From Paraglaciecola sp. L1A13 (GTDB lineage: Bacteria > Pseudomonadota > Gammaproteobacteria > Enterobacterales > Alteromonadaceae), in the NCBI RefSeq assembly GCF_009796745.1, contig NZ_CP047024.1, positions 2,232,001-2,296,000 on the forward strand: a stretch of DNA of 64,000 nucleotides, given 5' to 3'. The translations under genes and the position numbers were made by a program. This document shows positions 34,665 to 45,355 of the stretch, piece after piece. The notes under the pieces were generated by a model. That model saw only the letters and a list, made by a program, of their open reading frames with translations, did no database searches and had not been told where the DNA came from. Every line of letters begins with the position of its first letter. The first letter of the stretch is position 1.

Positions 34665-37379
34665 TTACGTAGTTTTAATTCGCTGTATTGAAAGCCTCAT
34701 CTGTTTTTCTATTTCAAGAATAACGAACAGGGCGGCACCTACGCCTATGATCAGAAAACCATCGAATAAAGGAATAGCTTCTGTAGCAAATACGATTTGC
34801 AAAGGGGGGAAATAGGTTATGGCAAATTGTGCCACAGTAATAATCGATACAACTAACCAGACTACCTTAGTACCGCGTACAGCCTGCCAAGTTAATGATG
34901 TAGAGTAGATATTGCGAATGAAAAACAATTGAAAAATTTCCATAACAACTAAGGTGTTCAATGCCATGCTTCGAGCTAGTTCTAACGAATAGCCGCGATC
35001 AATGGCGTACATATGAATACCAAACACACCGCATAGGAATAAAACAGAAACTAAGATTACATACCAAATCATTTCTCTTGATAACAGAGGTTCGTTACGC
35101 CCTCGAGGAGGGCGGCGCATGGTGCTTTCTTCACTTGGTTCGAATGCTAATGCAATGCCAAGTGTTATTGCCGTAATTAAGTTAACCCAGAGGATTTGAA
35201 TAGGGGTAATAGGCAACGTCATGCCCATTAACAATGCGACAATGATGGTCATAGCTTCACCCGCATTAGTGGGTAGTGTCCAACTGATGACTTTTTTGAG
35301 GTTGTCGTAGACGGTGCGACCCTCGCGCACTGCAGATACGATAGATGCAAAGTTGTCGTCGGCCAGCACTAACTCTGCAGCCTCTTTAGCAGCTTCACTG
35401 CCTTTTTGACCCATCGCAATCCCCGCATCGGCTCGTTTTAATGCGGGGGCGTCGTTCACACCATCCCCGGTCATCGCTACCGTCATGCCATGAGATTGCA
35501 ACGCCATCACTAATCGTAGTTTGTGCTCTGGGCTGGTGCGAGCAAAAATATCGCATCCAAGAACAGCATTTCGTATCGCGCCTTCATCCATATTATCAAG
35601 TTCCGCACCGGTTAATACTTTATCGGTAATTTGTAAGCCAATTTGCTTGCCGATAGCTGCTGCGGTTTTGCTATGGTCGCCGGTTATCATCTTGACTCGA
35701 ATACCAGCTTCGATGCATTGTGCGACTGCGGTAATCGCTTCTGTGCGAGGAGGGTCTATCATGCCTAACATACCAATTAGGGTTAATGAGCCTGTGACAT
35801 CAGCATGCTCTAAAACGGTGTGTGATGGTGTCACTGTTTTAACGGCAAACGCTAATACACGTTGCCCAAGTCCAGCGATGGTCTCAGCTTGGTTGTTCCA
35901 ATAGGCGATATCTATTGGCTCTGACTTGTCGTCCAAACCTTTTTGATTTGTACACATGGTTAAAATTTGTTCTGGGGCGCCTTTAACAAATATGCAGGCT
36001 TGTTGCTCATGATTGTGATTAAGCGTAGCCATAAAGCGATGTTTGGCATCAAAAGGAATGGCGTCTGTGCGGGTCCATGTGGCGTTGGTTTCTTTTAGGT
36101 TGAGGGCCATTTTCCCGCTAAATGCGAGTAACGCGCCCTCCATCGGATCACCTTCAACTAGCCAGTTTCCGTCTTGCTCTCGCAGCGCCGCGTCATTACA
36201 TAGCGCGGCGGCTTGCGCCAATTCATTAGGTACAAAATCAGTAATAGCTACGGTTTTAGTTTCTAGAGTCAATTTACCTTTAGGTTCATAACCATTGCCT
36301 CCTAAGGTGAGTAAGTGTTGCTGAGTGAGTACTGAAGCCACCATCATTTCGTTGCGAGTTAATGTGCCTGTTTTGTCAGAACAAATAACTGATACCGAAC
36401 CCAATGTTTCAATAGCGGGTAAATGACGCACAATGGCATTGCGTTGAGCCATGGCTTTAACACCAATAGCTAACGTTATGGTTAGAACAGCCGGTAAACC
36501 TTCTGGTATAGCTGCTACCGATAGCCCAACTACTGCTAAAAACATTTCAGTAAAGTCATGGTGTTCAACAAAATACCCAAACACCAGTAACATAGAGGCA
36601 ACAGCAAGGATCATTATAGTCAACCATTTGGCAAACACCGCCATTTGCTCAACTAGAGGCGTGGTTAACGTTTCTACTTTCGATAACAAGCCGCTAATAC
36701 GACCTATTTCTGTGTCTTTCCCTGTACCGACCACTACACCCTTGCCTTGACCCGTACTGACTAACGTTCCCGAATAAGCCATGCATGTGCGATCACCCAG
36801 TGAGGCACCTATTTCAACGATCTTATTTTGCTTTTCGACCGGTATTGATTCACCAGTCAAAATAGCCTCTTGGATTGTTAAACCATAAGCAGATAGCATT
36901 CTCAGGTCGGCAGGCACTTTATCACCAGCTTCAAGTAACACTATGTCACCAGGAACTAAATCTACTCCATCAACGTTTTTACGCTCTCCATCACGGATCA
37001 CGTTGGCATGAGGGGCTAACATCTGCCTGATGGCATTCATCGCTTGTTCTGCTTTGCCTTCTTGAATAAAGCCTATCACAGCATTCGCAATAACCACCGC
37101 TAAAATCACACTCATATCAATCCAGTGCCCAAGCACAGCAGTGATCACTGCAGAACCGATTAACACGTAAATTAAAATATTATGAAAGTGCATTAAAAAA
37201 CGGACCAATGGATTGCTGCGGGCAGCTTGTGCCAAACGGTTAGCACCATGAGCTAACAAACGAGCTTCAGCATCAGCTTGTGTTAAGCCGTCAATCGAGC
37301 TTCCTACGCTTTTAAGAGTTTGCTCTGCCGAAGTACTGTGCCATTTAGATTGTGCAATATCTGCGTCAGTTTTTTGCAT
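34665..37379 (-). CDS. P-type cation-transporting ATPase (calcium/monovalent type II)
   Basis: The 904-residue membrane pump has an N-terminal cation-ATPase domain (about 10-75), TM pairs, the actuator motif ILTGES, a TM4 PEGLP motif (AAIPEGLPAVLTITLAIG), the phosphorylation site CSDKTGTLTRNE (Asp about 336), KGAPEQIL in the nucleotide domain, the hinge MTGDGVNDAPALKRADAGIAMG, and a C-terminal cation-ATPase domain with about four helices. PEGLP in TM4 points to the type II calcium or sodium/potassium-like group, not heavy metals. The transported ion is not certain. A degraded uspE lies just upstream. Confidence 0.88.
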   Translation of the reverse strand: MQKTDADIAQSKWHSTSAEQTLKSVGSSIDGLTQADAEARLLAHGANRLAQAARSNPLVRFLMHFHNILIYVLIGSAVITAVLGHWIDMSVILAVVIANAVIGFIQEGKAEQAMNAIRQMLAPHANVIRDGERKNVDGVDLVPGDIVLLEAGDKVPADLRMLSAYGLTIQEAILTGESIPVEKQNKIVEIGASLGDRTCMAYSGTLVSTGQGKGVVVGTGKDTEIGRISGLLSKVETLTTPLVEQMAVFAKWLTIMILAVASMLLVFGYFVEHHDFTEMFLAVVGLSVAAIPEGLPAVLTITLAIGVKAMAQRNAIVRHLPAIETLGSVSVICSDKTGTLTRNEMMVASVLTQQHLLTLGGNGYEPKGKLTLETKTVAITDFVPNELAQAAALCNDAALREQDGNWLVEGDPMEGALLAFSGKMALNLKETNATWTRTDAIPFDAKHRFMATLNHNHEQQACIFVKGAPEQILTMCTNQKGLDDKSEPIDIAYWNNQAETIAGLGQRVLAFAVKTVTPSHTVLEHADVTGSLTLIGMLGMIDPPRTEAITAVAQCIEAGIRVKMITGDHSKTAAAIGKQIGLQITDKVLTGAELDNMDEGAIRNAVLGCDIFARTSPEHKLRLVMALQSHGMTVAMTGDGVNDAPALKRADAGIAMGQKGSEAAKEAAELVLADDNFASIVSAVREGRTVYDNLKKVISWTLPTNAGEAMTIIVALLMGMTLPITPIQILWVNLITAITLGIALAFEPSEESTMRRPPRGRNEPLLSREMIWYVILVSVLFLCGVFGIHMYAIDRGYSLELARSMALNTLVVMEIFQLFFIRNIYSTSLTWQAVRGTKVVWLVVSIITVAQFAITYFPPLQIVFATEAIPLFDGFLIIGVGAALFVILEIEKQMRLSIQRIKTT

Positions 37380-37651
37380 GTTGGCCTCGTTTATTTAGGA
37401 GATTGAGCTGTATTAGAGAAGAGCGTGTAGATTTATCGTATCAATAGCATTCAAACCCAATTTGATATGGGGCAATTTTTCTGTGGGTATTGCCGATATT
37501 TGATTGAGTTTATTTGTCTGAAAGGTAACAGCTAGCAGCCTGTTGTTGACCGCTTTGGTATTCAAGTTAGTTCTATTTCTTTGTCGGCTGTTTACGTTCA
37601 AGCCAATTATTTGTTGGTTAAGAATGCTGAGATACGAGCGATTCATACACA

Positions 37652-37921
37652 TTACCTCATTGACTTTATTGGAGAAGCAAACCCTTTAGGCTTGATTGCC
37701 ATTACCGAACTGTTTAGTTGGTTGATAATGGTCTCTGCGGTGTTGCCAATTACCAACCCAGCGATTCCGGTGCGGGCAACGGTTCGCATGACGATTAAGT
37801 CTGCATCTATCTTTTTGGCTATTTTCGGGAGCTCTTCACCCGCTGTCCCTTTAACGATATGAGGGATCAATGACAAAAAATTAAAAGATTCTATTCCGAT
37901 TTTTTGCTTTACGTTGTCAAA
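37652..37921 (-). pseudogene. uspE: Remnant of universal stress protein uspE (C-terminal part)
   Basis: The frame encodes about 90 residues matching the C-terminal end of UspE-type tandem universal stress proteins: HIVKGTAGEELPKIA, DADLIVMRTVARTGIAGL with the ATP-binding glycine motif VIGNTAETI, and SSVMAIKPKGF. The frame upstream is closed by TAA at 37922-37924 and a further stop about 50 nt on, and no ATG starts the remnant. The N-terminal 220 or so residues expected for UspE are not found in the next 400 bp. It is a truncated gene, possibly still expressed from a TTG (37876). Confidence 0.65.
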
Positions 37922-37924
37922 TTA

Positions 37925-38310
37925 AACCAGGTCGAATATGACCTCGATCAATAATAGGTTGAAGTCTATTCATTTTTATCAAGCAGCGGCCTAACCCAAA
38001 TTCATTTGCTAAAATTGTTATGTTTGACTAACTATTCCTGCTTGTTTACGACCAGTATTACTTTTGAAAGAATTTAATACGGGATATTGAACTGTGATAA
38101 AAGAAAAAGTAGGCAACGTAATTTCTCAAGCGCGTGTCAAGGCTGGGAGATTTATGCATGGGGCGTATGTTTACAGTTGGTTGAGGCGGGCTTTAATGAC
38201 TCTATAACTCGAGTCATTTTTCGCAGCCGCTGATAGGGGATGTGCTTAAATTTACACATCATTTTTTCAGCGTCTGCTGCTAAAAAATGGGGGACGAAAA
38301 TTAGACCTAA
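37925..38310. other. 386-bp gap with a hairpin
   Basis: AATGACTC (38195-38202) and GAGTCATT (38211-38218) form an 8-bp stem with TTTT following on the plus strand, terminator-like. It would end a 37-codon GTG-started frame at 38094-38207 that shows no family features. The rest is unremarkable; missing N-terminal uspE sequence was not found. Confidence 0.35.
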
Positions 38311-38667
38311 TTACTCGTCTACTAACACTTCAAACCCACCGTAGATCATGCGCTTCCCATCAAAGGGCATAGGGGCTGTTTTTGGGTCGAATCGCGGGTC
38401 GTTCATGCATTTTTGCATGCCGCTGTCTCTCGCCTCTTTAGACGGCCAGGTGATCCACGAAAAGACAACGGTTTCATCATCTTTAGCTTGCACTGCCTGA
38501 GGGAAAGAAGTGACTTCACCATTAGGTACGTCTTCTCCCCAACATTCAGTGCACGACAGTGCACCGTATTCTTCTTTGAAAATTTTAATACAGTGCTTAG
38601 CGTATTCTTTGTATTGTTCTTTATTTGCCGTAGGCACAGCGACGACAAAACCGTCGATATATGACAT
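38311..38667 (-). CDS. DUF1428 family protein (YbaA-like)
   Basis: This 118-residue cytosolic dimeric alpha-beta-barrel-type protein has hallmark sequences MSYIDGFVVAVPTANKEQY, then ALSCTECWGEDVPNGEVTSF, WITWPSKEARDSGMQK and MPFDGKRMIYGGFEVL. These match DUF1428 (E. coli YbaA) over full length. The function of the family is unknown. Transcribed alone, it lies downstream of pckA on the same strand but is separated from it by a strong terminator. Confidence 0.9.
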   Translation of the reverse strand: MSYIDGFVVAVPTANKEQYKEYAKHCIKIFKEEYGALSCTECWGEDVPNGEVTSFPQAVQAKDDETVVFSWITWPSKEARDSGMQKCMNDPRFDPKTAPMPFDGKRMIYGGFEVLVDE

Positions 38668-38821
38668 ATGGAACCCCTGAAGTCTGATAAGTAAATGATT
38701 GCAGGAAAGACATTACGTATATTGGCATAATATTTCTAGTTGAAACATCATCGAGAACAACAATACTGATAATTGCAGTCTCACTAATGTTTTAGATTTC
38801 ACAGGCATGGAGGCACAAAAA

Positions 38822-38847
38822 AATAGGCGCAGTAAAATGCGCCTATT
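38822..38847 (-). terminator. Rho-independent terminator of pckA
   Basis: AATAGGCGCA and TGCGCCTATT form a perfect 10-bp stem around a 6-nt loop. On the minus strand a run of T residues follows (TATTTTTTTTG). It starts 30 nt after the pckA stop. Confidence 0.9.
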
Positions 38848-38876
38848 CTATTCGGTAGCGGCTAAAGCGTTACCAT

Positions 38877-40505
38877 TTACGCACTTTTGGCGTGCGCAAA
38901 TAAGCTAGGGCCTGCCGATACAAGCGCTTTACCATTATCAGTATCAGTGAATTTTTCGAAGTTCTCAACGAATAGTTCAGCCAAATCATTGGCTTTTTTG
39001 CTCCACTGACTTTCGTTTTGGTATGTTTTGCGAGGGTCCAGAATACCGGCATCCAGCTCACCTAATTGCTGTGGAATTTGTAAGTTAAAGACCGGTAAGG
39101 TCGTGGTAGTCGCGTCATCTAATGAGCCATCTAAAATGGCGTCAATGATAGCTCGTGTAGCTTTGATCGATATACGTTTCCCAGTGCCATTCCAACCCGT
39201 ATTAACTAAATAAGCTTGCGCACCTGATGCTTGCATCCTATTTTTAAGCACTTTTGCATATTGAGTAGGGTGCAAGCTTAAAAATGCTGCGCCAAAACAG
39301 CTTGAAAAAGTTGGAGTTGGTTCGGTAATTCCACGCTCAGTACCCGCTAATTTAGCGGTAAAACCAGATAAGAAATAATACTGTGCTTGTTCTGGCGTGA
39401 GTTTAGATACAGCGGGCAACACGCCAAATGCGTCAGCAGTCAAGAAAATCACCTTGGTTGCATGTCCAGCGCGAGATACTGGCTTAACAATATTGTCAAT
39501 GTGATGAATGGGATATGACACGCGAGTATTTTCAGTTTTACTGTTGTCGTCAAAATCTATTTTACCGTTTGCGTCAACGGTGACATTTTCAAGTAATGCA
39601 TCACGGCGAATCGCATTGTAAATATCCGGTTCGTTTTCTTTGCTTAAATTAATGGTTTTAGCATAGCAACCACCTTCAAAATTAAACACGCCGTTGTCGT
39701 CCCAACCATGTTCGTCATCACCAATTAACTCGCGATTAGGATCAGTCGATAAGGTAGTTTTACCAGTACCTGATAAGCCAAAAAATACCGCAACATCGCC
39801 GTCTTTACCTACGTTTGCGCTGCAATGCATAGACGCAATATCCCTAAGGGGTAATAGATAGTTCATCATTGAGAACATACCTTTTTTCATTTCGCCGCCG
39901 TACCAAGTACCACCAATTAACTGCACTTTTTCAGTTAGGTTAAATGCCACAAAATTCTCTGAATTTACCCCGTGAGAACGCCAATTAGGGTTATTTGTTT
40001 TTGCACCATTCATAACCACAAAGTCAGGTTCGAAGTTTACAAGTTCTTCTTCTGTAGGACGAAGAAACATATTCTTTACAAAATGGGCTTGCCAAGCGAC
40101 TTCTGTGATGAAGCGGACCTTTAGGCGCGTATCTTCGTTAGCGCCGCAATAAGTATCTACCACAAATAAGCGCTTATCACTGAGTTGATCGATAACCAAA
40201 GCTTTGAGATCGTTCCAGACTTGTTGTGTCATGGGTTTATTATCATTTTTGCCTTGATCAGACCACCAAACGGTATCCCTGGTTACATCGTCACGTACTA
40301 TATATTTGTCTTTTGGTGAGCGTCCGGTAAATTTGCCTGTGTTAACATTAACCGCTCCTAATTCGGTTACGACGCCTTTTTCATACCCTTCAAGGCTAGG
40401 GTGAGTGGTTTCCTCAAATAAGACATCGTACGAAGGATTATGTAGAATTTCGGTGGCATTAATACCAAGTTTGGCTAAATCTGCGGACAATTTTTGTATA
40501 TTCAT
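38877..40505 (-). CDS. pckA: Phosphoenolpyruvate carboxykinase (ATP)
   Basis: The 542-residue cytosolic enzyme converts oxaloacetate and ATP to PEP, CO2 and ADP for gluconeogenesis. Signatures: [11 protein letters not shown], the lysine/His metal site in [19 protein letters not shown], kinase-1a P-loop [15 protein letters not shown] (about 242-256), the metal-binding LIGDDEHGW, and [13 protein letters not shown]. Length equals the family norm (about 540). It fits growth on lactate, pyruvate or amino acids, matching the neighbouring D-lactate dehydrogenase. A 9-bp inverted repeat (40717-40749) lies upstream. Confidence 0.97.
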   Translation of the reverse strand: MNIQKLSADLAKLGINATEILHNPSYDVLFEETTHPSLEGYEKGVVTELGAVNVNTGKFTGRSPKDKYIVRDDVTRDTVWWSDQGKNDNKPMTQQVWNDLKALVIDQLSDKRLFVVDTYCGANEDTRLKVRFITEVAWQAHFVKNMFLRPTEEELVNFEPDFVVMNGAKTNNPNWRSHGVNSENFVAFNLTEKVQLIGGTWYGGEMKKGMFSMMNYLLPLRDIASMHCSANVGKDGDVAVFFGLSGTGKTTLSTDPNRELIGDDEHGWDDNGVFNFEGGCYAKTINLSKENEPDIYNAIRRDALLENVTVDANGKIDFDDNSKTENTRVSYPIHHIDNIVKPVSRAGHATKVIFLTADAFGVLPAVSKLTPEQAQYYFLSGFTAKLAGTERGITEPTPTFSSCFGAAFLSLHPTQYAKVLKNRMQASGAQAYLVNTGWNGTGKRISIKATRAIIDAILDGSLDDATTTTLPVFNLQIPQQLGELDAGILDPRKTYQNESQWSKKANDLAELFVENFEKFTDTDNGKALVSAGPSLFAHAKSA

Positions 40506-41280
40506 TAACTAACCCTTCGTTTGATGGTGGCGGTGAAACTGTAAGTTAAATCCTCGATGGTGTATGTATTTGAGGTTTTTAAAAACTTTTTAGGGCGAAA
40601 AATACGTAACTGTCAATGATGTGGTTGACAGACAATGCTAATGAATCCGCCCGATGCAGCTATTTTAAACATGTATGCAATTATTATGAAGCCCAATTCG
40701 TAATAAAACACCCTTAATTTCATAAGTTCGAAATAAACTGTTATGAAATCCACGCAAATACATATTTAGAGCGCTTTTTAGGGATAAAAAGCATGACTAA
40801 AGAAAAATTTTCACGTATCACCTTGGAAAATAAGAATATTTGTCGATAAAGTTTAAATATCTGATTAATAGTACTAATTTACAAGATTGTTACGTTTAAT
40901 GAGATTTTCTAAAGCAATGGAGTATTAGCTGGAGCTATTAACAACAGTTTCGTGGGGGAATATAGTGTAATAACTATAATGATCATTTTTGATATCTATT
41001 GTGAAAGGTTACGGTATCGAGATCAGTTTCTGTTATTTGATGTGAAACAGAGCGTTTAAAATAGTCATCATACAATGAGAACAGGCCTGAAAATAGCGCA
41101 AGCCTGTATTCGCTGTGATAAATAGTCGCTTACAAAAGCTTACGTCTTATGCTTGATGCAAATGCGCCAAAATGCGATTCTTGCCACGTTAAACTCAAGT
41201 GTCAAAACACTTTTTCCGAGTCCGAAAGAACCAACTTTTCCAGACTCGACTCTTACCACGCCTAGCTAAAGGACCAACAA
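40506..41280. other. 775-bp divergent promoter region
   Basis: This lies between divergent pckA and the D-lactate dehydrogenase gene. ATTTCATAA (40717-40725) and TTATGAAAT (40741-40749) form perfect 9-bp arms with a 15-nt spacer, about 210 bp upstream of pckA. I see no ORF, and no TGTGA-N6-TCACA CRP site on reading through. Confidence 0.4.
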
Positions 41281-44211
41281 ATGACACGGTTGCCTGCCGA
41301 ATACCTGAGCCAAATTGAGGCTATTTTACCGGCCAAATCAATCATCCAAGATATCAGCCGTCTGCGAGCTCTCGCAGTTGACGCGAGTTTTTATCAACTT
41401 ATACCTAAACTTGTACTGAGGCTTAATTCATTAGAGCAAGTACAGACTGTTCTAGCGCTTAGTCAACAGCACAAAGTGGGTGTTACGTTTCGTGCAGCGG
41501 GCACAAGTTTATCAGGGCAAGCGGTGAGTGATTCTGTATTAATCATTTTAAGTGATGATTGGCGCCGTTATGACGTATTAGATAAAGGCCAGCGAATAAA
41601 GTTACAACCAGGGATTATTGGGGCTGATGCAAATCGCTTACTTGCACCTTTTGGACGTAAAATTGGCCCGGATCCCGCGTCTATCAACAGCTGCAAAATT
41701 GGTGGTATCGCTGCTAATAATGCCTCAGGTATGTGTTGCGGCGTTGCCCATAACAGTTATTACACGGTACAAGATATGACCATAGTATTGGCTGATGGCA
41801 GCATGGTTGATACCGCTAATGAAACCAGCGTACAAAACTTTCGAGTTAAGCACCAAGTTATGCTTGACGAGTTGCAGAAATTGGCCTTTGCGAGTCAGCA
41901 AAATTCGTCGCTACGGGAGTTAATTACCTATAAGTATCGTCTTAAAAATACCTGCGGTTATGCCGTTAATGCGTTAATCGATTACCAAGATCCGTTGGAT
42001 ATCTTGCTACACCTGATGATTGGTTCAGAAGGCACGCTCGGGTTTATTGGGGATATTACGTATAAGACGGTTATAGAACATAAATATAAAGCCAGTGGCT
42101 TGTATTTATTTGCTAGTGCAGAGCAGGCGTGTGCTTTGGTACAAGTGTTAGCGCAGCAAAATGTCGACGCTATTGAACTAATGGATCAACGCGCCCTTAA
42201 CTCAGTTAAGGGACAGCCGGGATTACCCGACACTTTTTGTACCGACAATGACAACTACACCGCGTTACTACTAGAAACCAGTGCAAATAGTGATAAGGCC
42301 CTTAATCTAAATATGCAAAGCATTGAACAATGTATTGCTGAGCATCACCCCATGCAATCCATTGCGTTAAGTACTAACAGTGTGCTTAATCAGCAGCTGT
42401 GGGCAATACGTAAAGGCACCTTTCCGGCAGTTGGCGCAGTGCGCGAAACGGGTACTACTGTCATCATTGAAGATGTATGTTTTCCTATCGAAAATATGGC
42501 TGAAGGAATAGGGCGGTTACACCAACTATTCGATAAGTTTGGATACGCAGAAGCCATTATTTTTGGTCATGCTTTAGCGGGCAACCTACATTTTGTATTT
42601 ACCCAGTCGTTTGAACTTCAGAGCGAAATTGAACGCTACGACAGTTTTATGCAAGCCGTTGCACAGCTTGTTGCTGTTGAATTTAAAGGATCCCTTAAAG
42701 CCGAACATGGAACAGGACGGAATATGGCACCCTTTGTTGCGCTAGAGTGGGGTGAGGAAGCATATAATGTCATGCGTAAGATCAAACAAATTGTCGACCC
42801 AGTAGGTATTTTAAACCCTGGTGTGATTTTAAATGACGATCAGCAAAGTCATATTAAAAACCTTAAACTTCTACCAAAAGCAAATGACATTGTTGATAAA
42901 TGCATCGAATGTGGTTTTTGTGAAGCGGTTTGTCCATCCCAAGCATTAAGTTATACACCGAGGCAACGCATCGCTATATGGCGACGCATTCAACATTTAC
43001 GGGCGTTGGCAATCACAACATCTGGAGAACATACTCGAAGTGCTACTAAAGTAAGTAATCAGCCTAATAAACAGGCTGTAATTGATATCGAAGAGCAAGC
43101 CGAAGAACAAAACAAAGAGCTAAGGCAATTAGAGCATGACTTCGAGTATATGGGGATTGATACCTGCGCGGCTACTGGGCTATGTGCGCAGCGCTGTCCT
43201 GTTGGCATCAATACCGGTGACTTAATAAGGCAATTACGCAGCGAAAAACAAACAAAATTCGGCAAAACGATCGCTAAGTTCAGCGCAAATCACTTTTCGT
43301 TGGTGAGTAAAGCCGCGGCCCTAGGATTTGCAGCGTCTAGTACGGCGACTAAAATACTCGGAGACGATTTAACGAATAAAGTTGGCGAAAGTGTGCATCG
43401 ATTTTCGGGGAAAAGACTACCACTATGGCAGAGTCAGTGGCCAAGTAAGGCAAAGCCGATTAGGTTTGATGCTAGTCTAAAACGCAAACAAGTTGTTTAT
43501 TTTGCTAGTTGTGCCAGTCGTACTATGGGCCCAGCAGCCTCTGACACCGAATCGCGTTCTACCTATGATGCGGCTCGGTCTGTGTTCGCCAAAGCGGGGT
43601 ACCACGTGATAGTACCTGATGCGATGAGCGAACTATGTTGTGGTATGCCTTTTAGTAGTAAAGGTTTCCCTGATTTAGCTCAGCAAAAAGGGGAACAGTT
43701 AGCACATAGTTTACTGAGTATTAGCCGCCAAGGGCAAATACCAATTGTGTTTGATACCAGCCCGTGCAAGCAGCAAATGCAGGGGCTAAACAATGAGCAT
43801 GGATTAACCATCTTTGAAACCAGCGAATTTATGGTTAAGCATGTATTAGCTGATTTACAGATTACGCCGCAAACGCAGCCTATAGCGTTACACATAACCT
43901 GCAGCAGCCGTAAAATGGGCATTGGTCCTTATTTACAAACGTTGGCTAACGCTTGTAGTGAAAAGGTTATACAGCCCAACGGCATTGAATGTTGTGGTTT
44001 TGCCGGTGATAAGGGAATGTTTGTACCTGAACTAAATGCCAGTGCGCTGCGCCATTTGAAGGATCAGATCCCAGCAGATTGTACTGAAGGATTCAGTAAT
44101 AGTCGTACTTGCGAAATCGGGCTAAGCCAGCACAGCGGCATTCCTTACCATTCACTAATGTTATTGCTCGATAAAGTTAGCAAAGGGAAAACCGCACCAG
44201 TAAACGTTTAA
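41281..44211 (+). CDS. dld: FAD/Fe-S D-lactate dehydrogenase (Dld-II type)
   Basis: The 976-residue oxidoreductase has four parts: an FAD-binding PCMH domain (about 35-260, with FRAAGTSLSGQAVSD and KIGPDPASINSCKIGGIAAN), an FAD-oxidase C domain (about 270-520, KAEHGTGRNMAP), two [4Fe-4S] motifs (CIECGFCEAVCP at 541 and CAATGLCAQRCPVG near 628), and two CCG-type redox domains (CCGMPF, CSSRKMG, CCGFAGDKGM). This matches quinone-linked D-lactate dehydrogenase Dld-II of Shewanella and relatives. A related D-2-hydroxyglutarate dehydrogenase (YdiJ) is the alternative. AAAGGA precedes the ATG. Confidence 0.85.
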   Translation: MTRLPAEYLSQIEAILPAKSIIQDISRLRALAVDASFYQLIPKLVLRLNSLEQVQTVLALSQQHKVGVTFRAAGTSLSGQAVSDSVLIILSDDWRRYDVLDKGQRIKLQPGIIGADANRLLAPFGRKIGPDPASINSCKIGGIAANNASGMCCGVAHNSYYTVQDMTIVLADGSMVDTANETSVQNFRVKHQVMLDELQKLAFASQQNSSLRELITYKYRLKNTCGYAVNALIDYQDPLDILLHLMIGSEGTLGFIGDITYKTVIEHKYKASGLYLFASAEQACALVQVLAQQNVDAIELMDQRALNSVKGQPGLPDTFCTDNDNYTALLLETSANSDKALNLNMQSIEQCIAEHHPMQSIALSTNSVLNQQLWAIRKGTFPAVGAVRETGTTVIIEDVCFPIENMAEGIGRLHQLFDKFGYAEAIIFGHALAGNLHFVFTQSFELQSEIERYDSFMQAVAQLVAVEFKGSLKAEHGTGRNMAPFVALEWGEEAYNVMRKIKQIVDPVGILNPGVILNDDQQSHIKNLKLLPKANDIVDKCIECGFCEAVCPSQALSYTPRQRIAIWRRIQHLRALAITTSGEHTRSATKVSNQPNKQAVIDIEEQAEEQNKELRQLEHDFEYMGIDTCAATGLCAQRCPVGINTGDLIRQLRSEKQTKFGKTIAKFSANHFSLVSKAAALGFAASSTATKILGDDLTNKVGESVHRFSGKRLPLWQSQWPSKAKPIRFDASLKRKQVVYFASCASRTMGPAASDTESRSTYDAARSVFAKAGYHVIVPDAMSELCCGMPFSSKGFPDLAQQKGEQLAHSLLSISRQGQIPIVFDTSPCKQQMQGLNNEHGLTIFETSEFMVKHVLADLQITPQTQPIALHITCSSRKMGIGPYLQTLANACSEKVIQPNGIECCGFAGDKGMFVPELNASALRHLKDQIPADCTEGFSNSRTCEIGLSQHSGIPYHSLMLLLDKVSKGKTAPVNV

Positions 44212-44323
44212 AGACGTTAATAAACATTGAGGCACAATGCTGATACGGCCACTGGGGTTCGAGTCAACGTTAGCGAATTCGGTTTTAGTTTAAAATATAC
44301 CGCCACTTAAAGGAGCAAATGGA

Positions 44324-45355
44324 ATGCGGATTAGCGATCGTCAACTAAATATGGCGGTAGCTGAGGGGATTTTGACTTCAGAGCAAGCCCATCGCTTAAC
44401 TGCTTATATATTGGTGTTACCCGAGGGCGAAGCAAAGTTTGATTTTACCCACTTGATGTATTACTTCGGTGGTCTCGTTGCCATCGGTGCAATGACGGTC
44501 TTTATGAACTTAGGATGGGAATCATTCGGTGGTATAGGCGTCCTTGGGCTTTGCGCTATTTATGCCATTGCGGGGATTTTATTAACTAATCGATTTACGC
44601 GACAGGGATTATCGGTTGTCGCAGGAATATGCGCCACATTTGTGGTTACATTGACACCACTGGCAACTTTCGGATTGCAACACGCGTTAGGTGTATGGCC
44701 AGGCAACGACAATTATCAAGATTATCATCGTTATATCCAGTGGCATTGGTTATATATGGAGCTTGGCACAGTGGCAGTAGGAGTAATATTAGCCAAAGTT
44801 TATAAATATCCTTTTTTGGTAATGCCGATAGCCGTAACGTTATGGTATTTGTCGATGGACCTAGCCGTCATGCTAACTGGGGAGCGGCCTGAATATGAAG
44901 TACGAGCATTGGTATCGATGTACGTCGGGTTATTAATGTTGGGCTTGGCATTTTGCGTTGATATACGGTCCAGACATTCAGGTGACTATGCATTTTGGTT
45001 GTATTTACTCGGTACGATAGCGTTTTGGGGGGGCTTGACTATGCAAGAGTCCACCAGTGAATTATCTAAGTTTCTATACTGTTGTGTAAACCTACTTATG
45101 ATGGGTATAGGCATAGTATTGGTACGCCGTGTTTTAGTCATATTTGGTGCATTTGGGGTCTGTGGATATATAGGGTACTTGGCTTACGACGTATTCAGCG
45201 ATAGTTGGCTATTTCCAATTATATTAACCCTTTTAGGCTTTGCTATCGTTTATCTTGGCATCATCTGGCAAAAAAATGAGCAAGCGGTGACTCAAAGATT
45301 ACGTCATTCTTTGCCTCTGCCGCTGCAGGAATTATTAGACAAAAAAACAATGTGA
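44324..45355 (+). CDS. Polytopic membrane protein, DUF2157-like
   Basis: The 343-residue protein has a short cytosolic N-terminal helix (MRISDRQLNMAVAEGILT, then EQAHRLTAYI) followed by about eight to ten hydrophobic helices, starting THLMYYFGGLVAIGAMTVF. The N-terminal arrangement resembles DUF2157 proteins. Function is unknown. AAGGAG lies just upstream. It lies 112 bp after dld on the same strand and could be co-transcribed, with no obvious functional link. Confidence 0.7.
   Translation: MRISDRQLNMAVAEGILTSEQAHRLTAYILVLPEGEAKFDFTHLMYYFGGLVAIGAMTVFMNLGWESFGGIGVLGLCAIYAIAGILLTNRFTRQGLSVVAGICATFVVTLTPLATFGLQHALGVWPGNDNYQDYHRYIQWHWLYMELGTVAVGVILAKVYKYPFLVMPIAVTLWYLSMDLAVMLTGERPEYEVRALVSMYVGLLMLGLAFCVDIRSRHSGDYAFWLYLLGTIAFWGGLTMQESTSELSKFLYCCVNLLMMGIGIVLVRRVLVIFGAFGVCGYIGYLAYDVFSDSWLFPIILTLLGFAIVYLGIIWQKNEQAVTQRLRHSLPLPLQELLDKKTM

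Noticed and set aside
37413..37652. 79-codon minus-strand frame between the ATPase gene and the uspE remnant
   Set aside because: No recognisable features or ribosome site. It overlaps the uspE stop and looks like spacer.
38094..38207. 37-codon GTG-started frame followed by a terminator-like hairpin
   Set aside because: Too short to support, no family features and no clear Shine-Dalgarno. Noted only within the gap entry.
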